Positions 26,879 to 35,691 of a stretch of DNA of 64,000 nt are shown piece after piece. This stretch comes from Bacteroidaceae bacterium (GTDB lineage: Bacteria > Bacteroidota > Bacteroidia > Bacteroidales > Bacteroidaceae). The notes under the pieces are model-generated. The model worked only from the letters and a program-made list of their open reading frames with translations. It did no database searches and was not told the DNA's origin. Within the stretch, counting starts at the first letter, position 1, and every line of letters starts with the position of its first letter. The DNA lies in NCBI GenBank assembly GCA_017646665.1, contig JAGCMB010000014.1, forward strand, positions 1 to 64,000, written 5' to 3'. Position numbers and translations under genes: made by a program.

Positions 26879-28108
26879 ATGAATTCAGTTGAGGTACAGA
26901 AGGTAAAGCAACAGTTCGGCATCATAGGCAATGACACGGAGCTGTTAAGAGCCATAGACACGGCTATCCAGGTCGCCCACACCGACCTGTCGGTACTCAT
27001 TACCGGCGAGAGCGGCGTCGGCAAGGAATTTTTTCCTAAAATAGTACACACCAACAGCATACGCAAACACGGGAAATACATTGCGGTAAACTGTGGAGCA
27101 ATCCCGGAAGGCACAATTGATTCCGAACTTTTCGGACACGTAAAAGGAGCTTTTACCGGTGCCGTAAACGAGCGCAAAGGATACTTCAGCGAGGCCGACG
27201 GAGGTACAATCTTCCTTGATGAAGTGGCAGAATTGCCTCTGTCTACTCAAGCCCGCCTGTTGCGCGTACTTGAAAATGGAGAATTCATAAGAGTCGGTTC
27301 TTCGGACGTTGAAAAGACAAATGTCCGCATCGTCTGTGCCACCAACGTCAACCTCACCGAAGCCATCGCAGACGGGCGTTTCAGAGAGGACCTATATTAC
27401 CGCCTCAGCACAGTCCCCATCAACATCCCGGCACTGCGCAAACGTGGCGAAGATGTAATACTACTGTTCAAGAAATTCTCAATGGACTTTGCCACAAAGT
27501 ATAATGTTCCAAAGATACAACTCGACGAAAGCGCCAAAAGAGCCATCATTGAATACTCTTGGCCGGGCAACATACGTCAGCTCAAGAACATCGCAGAACA
27601 GATTTCCATCCTGGAGCTGAACCGCGAAATCAACAGCGAGGTCGTGTCGCGCTACCTGCCACAAGAGAAAAAGAACAACCTGCCAACCATTGCAGGACAC
27701 AAGAACGAAGGCAAGACCTTTGAGAGCGAAAGAGAAATATTGTACAGCGTACTGTTCGATATGCGTCGCGACATTACCGACTTGAAAAAACAGATTGAGA
27801 TACTGCGTTCATCACAAGAAAACATCAAGAACGACACGACCTACTACTCCGGAACAAACGAAGTACCGGTCATACAGCATCAGATACAACCATCATACCA
27901 GATACAACCACAGCAAGTACATTACGAACCTGTTGAAAATGTAGTCGAAGAGTATGTCGAGGAAGCACTGTCACTCGATGATGTAGAAAAAAAGACAATA
28001 CTTCTTGCACTCGAACGCAACAGAGGCAAACGCAGACACGCGGCTAAAGAACTCAACATTTCCGAACGCACATTGTACCGAAAAATAAAGGAATATGGCA
28101 TTGAATAA
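26879..28108 (+). CDS. Sigma-54-interacting transcriptional activator (AAA+, Fis-type HTH) without receiver domain
   Basis: A 409-residue bacterial enhancer-binding protein. The AAA+ domain starts almost at the N-terminus: Walker A GESGVGKE (43-50), the sigma-54-contacting loop GAFTGA (90-95), Walker B GTIFLDE (109-115) and the arginine-finger region RFREDLYYRL. After it come a coiled-coil stretch (ILYSVLFDMRRDITDLKKQIEIL), a Gln/Pro-rich linker, and a Fis-type HTH (KRRHAAKELNISERTLYRKIKEYGI). No receiver, GAF or PAS sensor is present, so control must come through level of expression or a partner protein. It overlaps lptE by 14 bases, so it is translated together with an LPS export factor. 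Confidence 0.9.
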   Translation: MNSVEVQKVKQQFGIIGNDTELLRAIDTAIQVAHTDLSVLITGESGVGKEFFPKIVHTNSIRKHGKYIAVNCGAIPEGTIDSELFGHVKGAFTGAVNERKGYFSEADGGTIFLDEVAELPLSTQARLLRVLENGEFIRVGSSDVEKTNVRIVCATNVNLTEAIADGRFREDLYYRLSTVPINIPALRKRGEDVILLFKKFSMDFATKYNVPKIQLDESAKRAIIEYSWPGNIRQLKNIAEQISILELNREINSEVVSRYLPQEKKNNLPTIAGHKNEGKTFESEREILYSVLFDMRRDITDLKKQIEILRSSQENIKNDTTYYSGTNEVPVIQHQIQPSYQIQPQQVHYEPVENVVEEYVEEALSLDDVEKKTILLALERNRGKRRHAAKELNISERTLYRKIKEYGIE

Positions 28109-28622
28109 GACATTACGCAAACTCACATACACAGCAACACTATTGCTCGTCACCATTGTAACCGGCTGTACTGTAAGCTACAAGTTCACAGGTGCGTCAA
28201 TCGACTACACCAAAGTGAAAACAATCTCGCTTGAAACATTCCAGAACCGTGCAGCATACCAATGGGGACCTATGGCCACAATGTTCAACGAATCGCTGAA
28301 CGACATCTTTGTACAGCAGACAAAGCTTCAACAGGTCAACCGTGGAGGAGATTTGCAGTTTGCCGGTGAGATTACTGCATACGACCAGTTCAACAAGTCC
28401 ATATCATCCGACGGCTACTCATCTATGGTTCAGCTGAAGATGACCGTAAATGTACGTTTCACAAACAACACCAATCACGAGGAGGACTTTGAACGCCAAT
28501 TCAGTGCAACACGCGACTTTGACGCAACACAATCACTTGACTCTGTACAAGAAGAGCTTGTAGGTCAAATGATAAAGGAAATCGTTGAGGCAATATTCAA
28601 TGCAGCGGTAGCAAACTGGTAA
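28095..28622 (+). CDS. lptE: LPS assembly lipoprotein LptE
   Basis: A 175-residue outer-membrane lipoprotein, lipobox TIVTGC (Cys25). The mature part (YKFTGASIDYTKVKTISLETFQNRA... FNESLNDIFVQQTKLQQVNRGGDLQFAGEITAYD) matches the Bacteroidota LptE family. LptE plugs the LptD barrel and receives LPS from the periplasmic bridge; lptD is also in this window at 48.3-51.1 kb. Its start lies inside the end of the sigma-54 activator gene, and it is one base before the next gene. Confidence 0.85.
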   Translation: MALNKTLRKLTYTATLLLVTIVTGCTVSYKFTGASIDYTKVKTISLETFQNRAAYQWGPMATMFNESLNDIFVQQTKLQQVNRGGDLQFAGEITAYDQFNKSISSDGYSSMVQLKMTVNVRFTNNTNHEEDFERQFSATRDFDATQSLDSVQEELVGQMIKEIVEAIFNAAVANW

Positions 28623-28623
28623 T

Positions 28624-29328
28624 ATGGAGAACCTTTCTACATACATATCACACCCCGAAAAGCTCAACCGCGACACGCTCTACGAGCTTCGTATGATAGT
28701 GGGCAAATACCCCTATTTCGACACAGCGCGCCTGCTGATGCTCAAGAACCTATACCTGTTGCACGACATTGAGTTTGGAAAGGAGATGCGCAAGGCTGCC
28801 ATCTATCTCAAAAGCCGTTGGCCCATCTTTGAGCTTATGGCAGGCTATGGCACAGCCCCCACCATTGAAGAAGCCCCGGCAGACATCCCTGTTGACAGGA
28901 CAATGGCACTCATTGACGCTTTTCTCGAGACAATTCCAAGCGAGAACCTATCACTTGAAGCCGAGAGCGCAGCTGCTGTGGATTACGTGTCGGCATACCT
29001 GAAGGGAGAGACCGAAGACAACAAGAACATTCCGGAACTACGAGGACAAGAGCTTATTGACAACTTCCTTTCTGCAGAGAACGAAAAAATCTCATTGAAC
29101 CTCAACGCCCCCACAGATAACGAAAAAGAAGAACTTGTAGACACCCCGGACACCGAAGCTTCATTTTTTACCGAAACTTTGGCAAACATTTACATCAAGC
29201 AAAGGAAATATCACAAGGCACTCGAAATTATTAAACGATTATATTTGGAATTTCCGAATAAAAATCGTTACTTTGCAGACCAAATAAGATTTTTAGAAAT
29301 TATAATAAAACATACAAAAAAAGAATAA
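28624..29328 (+). CDS. Conserved protein with C-terminal TPR-like helices
   Basis: A 234-residue protein lacking a signal peptide. The N-terminal part (HPEKLNRDTLYELRMIVGKYPYFDTARLLMLKNLYLLHD) is a family pattern I associate with a Bacteroidota hypothetical protein between lptE and secG. A linker rich in acidic residues follows, and the end forms a TPR-like pair (ETLANIYIKQRKYHKALEIIKRLYLEFPNK). It begins one base after lptE ends and stops one base before secG, so it belongs to the same transcript. Function unknown; a scaffold role is only a guess. Confidence 0.72.
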   Translation: MENLSTYISHPEKLNRDTLYELRMIVGKYPYFDTARLLMLKNLYLLHDIEFGKEMRKAAIYLKSRWPIFELMAGYGTAPTIEEAPADIPVDRTMALIDAFLETIPSENLSLEAESAAAVDYVSAYLKGETEDNKNIPELRGQELIDNFLSAENEKISLNLNAPTDNEKEELVDTPDTEASFFTETLANIYIKQRKYHKALEIIKRLYLEFPNKNRYFADQIRFLEIIIKHTKKE

Positions 29329-29329
29329 T

Positions 29330-29620
29330 ATGTTTACATTTTTTGTACTACTGATTGTTTTGGCCTCAATTTTGATGTGCCTCATCGTACTCATCCAGAA
29401 TTCAAAAGGCGGTGGCCTTGCTTCAGGTTTTGCATCATCAAACCAAATTATGGGTGTTAGAAAGACTACCGATTTCTTGGAAAAGGCAACTTGGACTATC
29501 GCAGCGCTAATGGTTGTATTCAGCATTTTCTCAGCACACGCCTTGTCATCAGAGAAGGCTAGCGAGCAAGAGACAGAGAACACCTACAACATACAGGGCA
29601 ACGACAACGTAGAGGAATAA
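29330..29620 (+). CDS. secG: Protein translocase subunit SecG
   Basis: A 96-residue inner-membrane protein with two helices: residues 1-22 (FFVLLIVLASILMCLIVLIQ) and about 50-70, joined by the conserved loop NSKGGGLASGF and DFLEKATWTIA. SecG is the small third subunit of the SecYEG channel and helps SecA-driven export. Last gene of the four-gene unit; a strong hairpin with a T-run follows at 29651. Confidence 0.92.
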   Translation: MFTFFVLLIVLASILMCLIVLIQNSKGGGLASGFASSNQIMGVRKTTDFLEKATWTIAALMVVFSIFSAHALSSEKASEQETENTYNIQGNDNVEE

Positions 29621-29650
29621 TCCGGAAAAAAATCTGATAAATTGATAAAA

Positions 29651-29685
29651 ATATAGAGGATATGCCACATATCCTCTATATTTTT
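29651..29685 (+). terminator. Intrinsic terminator after secG
   Basis: ATATAGAGGATATG pairs with CATATCCTCTATAT (14 bp perfect, 3-nt loop) and is followed by TTTTT. This is a classical rho-independent site, 30 bases past the secG stop. Confidence 0.9.
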
Positions 29686-29753
29686 GCACCCATAGCTAAG
29701 CTATGTTTTTACACGACAGGGCAACACCATTCCACGTACAGCCCTGCAATATG

Positions 29754-31034
29754 TCACTTACAGAAAGGCTTATCATCGCCCCAGCATTGTTGCATCCAGG
29801 ACTTGGCCTTCGCCTCAACAGGATTATCCTGCGGAGTCCAAAAAGAAAAAGACTCACCGCCATCAGGCAAGAACTGCTGCTTTGCAAAATGCCCCGGATA
29901 ATCGTGGGAATATTTATAGCCATCGGCATACCCAAGCTCCGCCATAAGCTTTGTAGGAGCGTTACGCAGGTGCAAAGGCACAGGCAAATTACCCGTTTCA
30001 CGCACAGTCATCAATGCCTTGTTGATGCCCATATACGCCGAATTACTTTTAGGCGACGTCGCAAGATATACCACCGCCTGTGCAAGAGGAATACGCCCTT
30101 CGGGCCAGCCTATCTTTGTAACCGCATCAAAGGCGGCATTGGCAAGCAGCAATGCATTAGGATTGGCAAGACCAACATCCTCCGATGCAGAAATCACAAT
30201 GCGACGGGCAATAAAGGCAGGGTCTTCACCACCTTCTATCATCCTCGCCATCCAATAAAGCGCAGCATCAGGGTCACTTCCACGAATAGACTTGATGAAT
30301 GCCGAGATTATATCATAATGCATCTCTCCATCTTTGTCATACGCTGCCGGATTCTGCTGCAAACATTGTTTCACCTTTTCATCGGTAACAACCACAGGTG
30401 TTTCAACATCACTCTCGACCACCAATTCAAGTATATTCAGCAGTTTGCGGGCATCACCACCACTATAACGCATAATGGCTGCCGTTTCACGTAATTCAAC
30501 GCCACGCGATTTCAGTACATCATCGGTAGTTATCGCATAGTCAAGCAACTGCATCAAATCATTCTGTTCCAACGATTTGAGCACATACAACTGACAGCGC
30601 GACAACAGAGGACGTATAACCTCGAAAGAAGGATTTTCGGTTGTCGCACCGATAAGCGTCACTGTTCCCGTTTCTACCGCACTCAAAAGGGAATCCTGTT
30701 GCGATTTGCTGAAACGATGAATCTCATCAATAAAAAGTATTGCACCACCACGGGAAAAAAGAGGGGAATTCTTTGCCTTCTCAATGACCTCGCGAACCTC
30801 CTTTACTCCTGCCGACACCGCGTTAAGAGTATAAAAAGGCCTATTAAGCGTATTGGCAATAATCCGGGCAATTGTAGTTTTTCCGGTTCCGGGAGGCCCC
30901 CACATAATAAATGACAGTATCCTGCCGGAATCAATCATACGTCGCAGCACAGCACCATCTCCAACAAGATGCTGCTGACCGACATAATTATCGAAAGAGG
31001 TCGGACGTAAACGCTCCGCCAATGGTTGTGCCAT
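29754..31034 (-). CDS. rarA: Replication-associated recombination protein A (RarA/MgsA family AAA+ ATPase)
   Basis: A 426-residue clamp-loader-like ATPase that acts at stalled forks. Motifs: MAQPLAERLRPTSFDNYVGQQHLVG at the N-terminus, Walker A GPPGTGKTT, Walker B ILFIDEIHRFSKSQQD, sensor 1 GATTENPSFEV and sensor 2 SGGDARKLLN. The C-terminal tetramerisation domain ends with YKYSHDYPGHFAKQQFLPD, typical of the family. The frame opens ten codons upstream; the ATG at 31034 gives the canonical MAQPLAERLRP start. Its start follows the fhs terminator, so it is likely its own unit. Confidence 0.93.
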   Translation of the reverse strand: MAQPLAERLRPTSFDNYVGQQHLVGDGAVLRRMIDSGRILSFIMWGPPGTGKTTIARIIANTLNRPFYTLNAVSAGVKEVREVIEKAKNSPLFSRGGAILFIDEIHRFSKSQQDSLLSAVETGTVTLIGATTENPSFEVIRPLLSRCQLYVLKSLEQNDLMQLLDYAITTDDVLKSRGVELRETAAIMRYSGGDARKLLNILELVVESDVETPVVVTDEKVKQCLQQNPAAYDKDGEMHYDIISAFIKSIRGSDPDAALYWMARMIEGGEDPAFIARRIVISASEDVGLANPNALLLANAAFDAVTKIGWPEGRIPLAQAVVYLATSPKSNSAYMGINKALMTVRETGNLPVPLHLRNAPTKLMAELGYADGYKYSHDYPGHFAKQQFLPDGGESFSFWTPQDNPVEAKAKSWMQQCWGDDKPFCK

Positions 31035-31050
31035 AACTGCTATATTAAAA

Positions 31051-31074
31051 ATGGCGCGCACCAATGCGCGCCAT
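31051..31074 (-). terminator. Intrinsic terminator after fhs
   Basis: ATGGCGCGCA pairs with TGCGCGCCAT (10 bp, 4-nt loop). Read on the minus strand it is followed by TTTTAATA. It lies 24 bases past the fhs stop. Confidence 0.85.
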
Positions 31075-31097
31075 CCAATTTATCACTAAACGCTTCC

Positions 31098-32759
31098 TTA
31101 GCTCAATCCTACGATTTCACCATCAACAAAATCAATGCAATTTGCCTGTGGTACCTTTGGCAATCCCGGCATACGGATAATATCACCGGCAATAGCAACA
31201 ATCATCTCTGCACCGGCATTCAGCACTACATCACGGATTTGCAGATTAAAGTCCTTGACAGCACCATAACGTGTTGCATCCGCACTGAAAGAGAACTGTG
31301 TCTTGGCAATACATACAGGACATTTTGCAAGACCATACTTCTCGGCAAGCTTGATACGGTCAAGCGCAGGCTTTGCAAATGTAACCGAAGCTGCACCATA
31401 TATCTTCTTTGCAACCTTCTCGATTTTTGTCTGAACACTATCCTCGTCGTCGTATGTGAATTCCAAAGCCTTTGAAGGATTGTTCTCTATTGTATCAACA
31501 ACAATCTGAGCCATCTCCACAGCACCCTCGCCACCCAATGCGAACGCATTGTTGATTACAAATGGCAAGCCAAGTTCCTGCTCGCAGTGGTTACGGAGCA
31601 ATGCCATCTCCTCATCTGTATCAGTAGCAAAACGATTAAACACGACAATAACCGACTGACCGAACGAACGGAGATTGGCAACGTGACGGTCGAGATTAGC
31701 AAGACCATTGCGCAAGCCCTCCATATCGGGCTCCTTAATCTTGTCAAGTTCAACGCCACCGTGCATCTTCAAGCCCTGAGCAGTTGCAACAATGACGGTT
31801 GCATCGGGCTGCAGGCCACTCTTGCGGCAAAGGATATTATAGAATTTCTCAGCACCCAGGTCGGCACCGAAACCGGCCTCGGTAATTGTATATTCACTAT
31901 GAGCGAGAGCCATCTTTGTAGCCAACTGCGAGTTACAGCCGTGAGCAATGTTAGCAAAAGGTCCGCCGTGGATAATGGCAGGAGTATTCTCTGTTGTCTG
32001 TACAAGGTTCGGCTGAATGGCATCCTTCAACAACACCATAATCGCGCCGGCCACGCCCAAATCCTTTACAGTGAAAGGCTCACCGGCATAGGTGTAACCA
32101 AGCATAATATTCTCAATGCGACGACGCAAATCTTCTTCGTCGCTCGCAAGACAAAGAATAGCCATCAATTCCGACGCCGGAGTGATATCAAAGCCAGCCT
32201 GCTCTACAATACCATTTGTAGCAGGGCCAATACCTGTGATGATTGAGCGCAAAGAGCGGTCATTCACATCAAGTACACGACGCCACAGAATTTCCTTCAG
32301 TCCAAAGCCATCCTTTGCGTGCTGATAGAGATAGTTGTCAAGCAACGCCGAAATCATATTGTGCGCCGAGGTTATCGCGTGGAAGTCACCTGTAAAGTGA
32401 AGGTTTATCTTCTCCATTGGAAGAACCTGAGCATAACCACCACCGGCAGCACCACCCTTCATACCGAAACAGGGGCCAAGTGAAGGCTCACGAAGAGCGA
32501 CAACAGCCTTCTTGCCAATTTTATTAAGGCCAAGAGCAAGACCAATCGATACAGTTGTCTTGCCGATACCCGCCTTTGTAGCAGTGATAGCAGTCACAAG
32601 AATCAACTTACCCTTCTGCTTGCCGATAAGGTTCAAAGGCAACTTGGCGATATACTTGCCATAATGTTCTAGGTCATTGGCATCGATACCTATCTGCGCT
32701 GCCACATTTTCGATACGCTCAAGTTTGGTTTCGTGAGCAATTTGAATGTCACTCTTCAT
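31098..32759 (-). CDS. fhs: Formate-tetrahydrofolate ligase
   Basis: A 553-residue enzyme that makes 10-formyltetrahydrofolate from formate, THF and ATP, feeding purine synthesis and one-carbon metabolism. Visible signatures: [23 protein letters not shown] (P-loop-like ATP site), [36 protein letters not shown] in pieces, and the C-terminal [13 protein letters not shown]. Length matches family norm (about 555). Cytoplasmic homotetramer expected. Stands alone with its own promoter and terminator. Confidence 0.95.
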   Translation of the reverse strand: MKSDIQIAHETKLERIENVAAQIGIDANDLEHYGKYIAKLPLNLIGKQKGKLILVTAITATKAGIGKTTVSIGLALGLNKIGKKAVVALREPSLGPCFGMKGGAAGGGYAQVLPMEKINLHFTGDFHAITSAHNMISALLDNYLYQHAKDGFGLKEILWRRVLDVNDRSLRSIITGIGPATNGIVEQAGFDITPASELMAILCLASDEEDLRRRIENIMLGYTYAGEPFTVKDLGVAGAIMVLLKDAIQPNLVQTTENTPAIIHGGPFANIAHGCNSQLATKMALAHSEYTITEAGFGADLGAEKFYNILCRKSGLQPDATVIVATAQGLKMHGGVELDKIKEPDMEGLRNGLANLDRHVANLRSFGQSVIVVFNRFATDTDEEMALLRNHCEQELGLPFVINNAFALGGEGAVEMAQIVVDTIENNPSKALEFTYDDEDSVQTKIEKVAKKIYGAASVTFAKPALDRIKLAEKYGLAKCPVCIAKTQFSFSADATRYGAVKDFNLQIRDVVLNAGAEMIVAIAGDIIRMPGLPKVPQANCIDFVDGEIVGLS

Positions 32760-32799
32760 AAATATGTGTTTTATTGGTTATAAAATTCATTTTACCACG

Positions 32800-32833
32800 C
32801 GAAGATAATAAAATATATTCATATTATTGCAAT
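32800..32833 (-). promoter_or_regulatory. Bacteroidota promoter of fhs
   Basis: On the minus strand: ATTG (32830-32833), 22-base spacer, TATCTTCG (32800-32807), 41 bases before the ATG. The -33 box has one mismatch and the spacer is slightly long. Confidence 0.5.
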
Positions 32834-32847
32834 CATTCAGTAACTCG

Positions 32848-32879
32848 TTGTGAATATTGGAGCAAGTTTTATATCTTTG
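32848..32879 (+). promoter_or_regulatory. Bacteroidota promoter of the GT2 gene at 32.9 kb
   Basis: TTG (32848-32850), 21-base spacer, TATCTTTG (32872-32879, exact TAnnTTTG). It lies inside the longer open frame that starts at 32774 and 27 bases before the ATG at 32906, which supports the shorter protein. Confidence 0.65.
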
Positions 32880-32905
32880 CAACAAAAGGCAAACATCACG
32901 GCTAT

Positions 32906-33781
32906 ATGTTATCAATATTAATCCCTGTCAAGAATTTCGATTCCCACCGACTCATCAACGAGCTCCACACACAAGGTGAAGCATTGGGAATCCCTTTTGA
33001 AATTCTTGTCGCCGAAGATGGCACCGACAGCGGTATGTTGCATCTGAACAAAATAGCCGACATCCTTCTCCATTGCAAAAGAATAGTAAAAAAAGACAAC
33101 ATCGGGCGAGCCGGCATACGCAACCTGTTGGCACACGAGGCACAATACCCCAACCTAATATTCATCGACAGCGACGCCATTGTCGAGAAAAAGGATTTCC
33201 TTGCTGCATACATTTCAGCACTAAAAGAGTATAAAGTCGTTTGTGGCGGTCTACATCACGCCGACGAGCTGTCGGACAAGCACTGTTCACTCCGTTACAC
33301 ATACGAGAAGAATGCCGACAAGACACGCTGCGCAGCCACACGCAACAAAGCCCCGTACGACAAATTCACGACCTTCAACTTCGCAATCAAGAGAGAGGTC
33401 TTTACGTCAATTTTATTTGACAAATCAATAACTGAATACGGATACGAAGATGTCCTTTTTGGCAAAGAACTCGAGAAACGTGGTGTAGAAATCCTACACA
33501 TTGACAACAGGCTATTGCACACCGGTCTTGAGGACAACGCCACATTTCTCGCAAAGACCGAACAGTCACTGACCACACTTCACGGAATCAGAGAAAAAAT
33601 CGGGCGCACGCCACTACTCAACATTGCCGACAAGCTAACACGTTACCACCTCGCCGGGCTATTTATGAGATACTGGCACTACCGCAGGAAACATTTGAGA
33701 AAGAACCTACTCGGCAATTCACCGTCACTGCTAAAATTCAACATCTACAAGCTAGGATATTTCCTTTCATTGAGCCGGTAA
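32906..33781 (+). CDS. Family 2 glycosyltransferase with galactosyltransferase-type C-terminal motif
   Basis: A 291-residue GT-A enzyme. It starts MLSILIPVKNFD, has the nucleotide-binding EILVAEDGTDS and the metal-binding D-x-D in FIDSDAIVEKK. The later FNFAIKREVF and GYEDVLFGKELEKRG are like the galactosyltransferase (Glyco_transf_7C) motif. It probably adds a sugar to a surface glycan or glycolipid; donor and acceptor are unknown. No membrane helix or signal peptide, so cytoplasmic or membrane-associated. Single-gene unit, ending in a hairpin that overlaps its stop codon. Confidence 0.83.
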   Translation: MLSILIPVKNFDSHRLINELHTQGEALGIPFEILVAEDGTDSGMLHLNKIADILLHCKRIVKKDNIGRAGIRNLLAHEAQYPNLIFIDSDAIVEKKDFLAAYISALKEYKVVCGGLHHADELSDKHCSLRYTYEKNADKTRCAATRNKAPYDKFTTFNFAIKREVFTSILFDKSITEYGYEDVLFGKELEKRGVEILHIDNRLLHTGLEDNATFLAKTEQSLTTLHGIREKIGRTPLLNIADKLTRYHLAGLFMRYWHYRRKHLRKNLLGNSPSLLKFNIYKLGYFLSLSR

Positions 33782-33792
33782 AAGCACCGGCT
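33773..33792 (+). terminator. Intrinsic terminator overlapping the GT2 stop codon
   Basis: AGCCGGT pairs with ACCGGCT (7 bp) and is followed by TAAACTTTTTTTT. The loop contains the end of the stop codon TAA (33779-33781), so the hairpin begins within the coding sequence. Confidence 0.75.
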
Positions 33793-33837
33793 TAAACTTT
33801 TTTTGGCCACTACAAGATTTAAAACCACGGCAACAGC

Positions 33838-33866
33838 TTGTTTTAAGAAAAAAAGATTTATTTTTG
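33838..33866 (+). promoter_or_regulatory. Bacteroidota promoter of glnS
   Basis: TTG (33838-33840), 18-base spacer, TATTTTTG (33859-33866, exact TAnnTTTG). The transcript leader would be about 50 bases. Confidence 0.6.
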
Positions 33867-33924
33867 TAGATTGAAATCATAGATTTCATAAAACATCGAT
33901 TATAAACACTAAAACAACATAGCA

Positions 33925-35667
33925 ATGGTAGAAATCAACGAAACTGAAAAAAGCGAGAAGAAAAGCATCAGTTTTATAGAGCAGATTATTGTAAACGACC
34001 TTGAAAAAGGCAAGAACGGCAACAAGGTTCAGACACGTTTCCCACCCGAACCCAACGGCTACCTGCACATAGGCCACGCAAAGGCAATATGTATGGACTT
34101 TGGTATGGCACAGAAATACAACGGTATATGCAACCTGCGTTTCGACGACACGAACCCCACAAAAGAAGATGTAGAGTATGTTGATGCCATTATGGAGGAT
34201 ATCAAATGGCTGGGATTCGATTGGGCAAACGTATATTATGCATCGGACTATTTCGACCAGCTATGGGACTTTGCCATCAAGCTCATCAAGGAGGGTAAGG
34301 CATATATTGACGAACAAAGCGCAGAGCAGATTGCAGAGCAGAAGGGCACACCGACACAACCCGGAACAAATAGTCCCTACCGCGACCGCCCCATTGAGGA
34401 GAGTCTTGAACTTTTCCAGAAAATGAACACCGGCGAGATTGAAGAGGGGAAAATGGTTCTTCGCGCCAAGATTGATATGGCAAGCCCCAATATGCACTTC
34501 CGCGACCCAATTATCTACCGCGTTGTGAAAGCAGCTCACCACCGCACCGGCGAAAAATGGAAAGCATACCCGATGTATGACTTCGCACACGGCCAGAGCG
34601 ACTATTTCGAAGGCGTGACACACTCACTCTGCACCCTGGAATTTGTGCCACACCGCCCCTTGTACGATCTTTTTGTCGATTGGGTAAAAGACGGCAAAGA
34701 CCTTGACGACAACCGTCCACGCCAGTACGAATTCAACAAGCTCAATCTCAACTACACACTTATGAGCAAGCGCAATCTGCTCATTCTCGTAAAGGAGGGA
34801 TTGGTAAACGGCTGGGACGATCCACGTATGCCGACACTCTGCGGATTCCGTCGCCGTGGCTACTCACCAGAATCAATCAGGAATTTTGTTGACAAAATCG
34901 GATACACCACATACGACGCACTCAACGACTTCGCACTGCTTGAGAGCGCTGTACGTGAAGACCTCAACAGCCGTGCGACACGCGTATCGGCAGTCATCAA
35001 CCCTGTAAAACTCACAATCACCAACTACCCCGAGGAGCAGGTGGAGGAGCTTACTGCAATAAACAACCCCGAGCGTCCCGAAGACGGCACACACACCATT
35101 GAGTTCTGCCGCGAACTATGGATTGAGCGCGACGACTTTATGGAAGACGCACCAAAGAACTACTTCCGTCTGACTCCAGGTCGCGAAGTACGTCTAAAGA
35201 ACGCATACATCGTAATGTGCACAGGCTGCAACAAGGACGAGAACGGAAACATAACAGAGGTTCTGTGTGAATACATTCCACAAACAAAGACTGGCGAGGC
35301 CGATGCAAACCGCAAGGTTAAGAGTACAATCCATTGGGTAAGCCGCCGTCACTGCCTCAATGCCGAAGTCCGTCTGTACGACCGTCTTTGGAGCGCAGAA
35401 AACCCACGCGACGAGATGGCAGCCATCCGCGAAGCCAAGAACTGCGATGCACTCACTGCAATGACGGAGATGATAAATCCCGATTCACTAAAGATACTCA
35501 AAGAGTGTAAAGTCGAGAAATATCTTGCCGAGGGCAAACCTCTTGACTATCTGCAATTCCAGCGCATTGGCTATTTCAACATCGACCCGGCTTCAACACC
35601 CGAGAACCTTATCTTCAACCGCACAGTCTCTTTGAAGGACACCTGGAACAAGCTCAAGGGAAAATAA
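33925..35667 (+). CDS. glnS: Glutamine-tRNA ligase
   Basis: A 580-residue class I aminoacyl-tRNA synthetase that charges tRNA-Gln directly. The HIGH motif appears in PPEPNGYLHIGHAKA, with the FPPEPNG context specific to GlnRS rather than GluRS, and the KMSKS equivalent is LMSKRN. The C-terminal anticodon-binding beta-barrel covers about residues 355-575. Presence of glnS suggests the cell need not rely on the transamidation route for Gln-tRNA. Followed after 24 bases by a TPR gene on the same strand. Confidence 0.95.
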   Translation: MVEINETEKSEKKSISFIEQIIVNDLEKGKNGNKVQTRFPPEPNGYLHIGHAKAICMDFGMAQKYNGICNLRFDDTNPTKEDVEYVDAIMEDIKWLGFDWANVYYASDYFDQLWDFAIKLIKEGKAYIDEQSAEQIAEQKGTPTQPGTNSPYRDRPIEESLELFQKMNTGEIEEGKMVLRAKIDMASPNMHFRDPIIYRVVKAAHHRTGEKWKAYPMYDFAHGQSDYFEGVTHSLCTLEFVPHRPLYDLFVDWVKDGKDLDDNRPRQYEFNKLNLNYTLMSKRNLLILVKEGLVNGWDDPRMPTLCGFRRRGYSPESIRNFVDKIGYTTYDALNDFALLESAVREDLNSRATRVSAVINPVKLTITNYPEEQVEELTAINNPERPEDGTHTIEFCRELWIERDDFMEDAPKNYFRLTPGREVRLKNAYIVMCTGCNKDENGNITEVLCEYIPQTKTGEADANRKVKSTIHWVSRRHCLNAEVRLYDRLWSAENPRDEMAAIREAKNCDALTAMTEMINPDSLKILKECKVEKYLAEGKPLDYLQFQRIGYFNIDPASTPENLIFNRTVSLKDTWNKLKGK

Positions 35668-35691
35668 AGACAAAGGCTGTCAAGAATAGCA

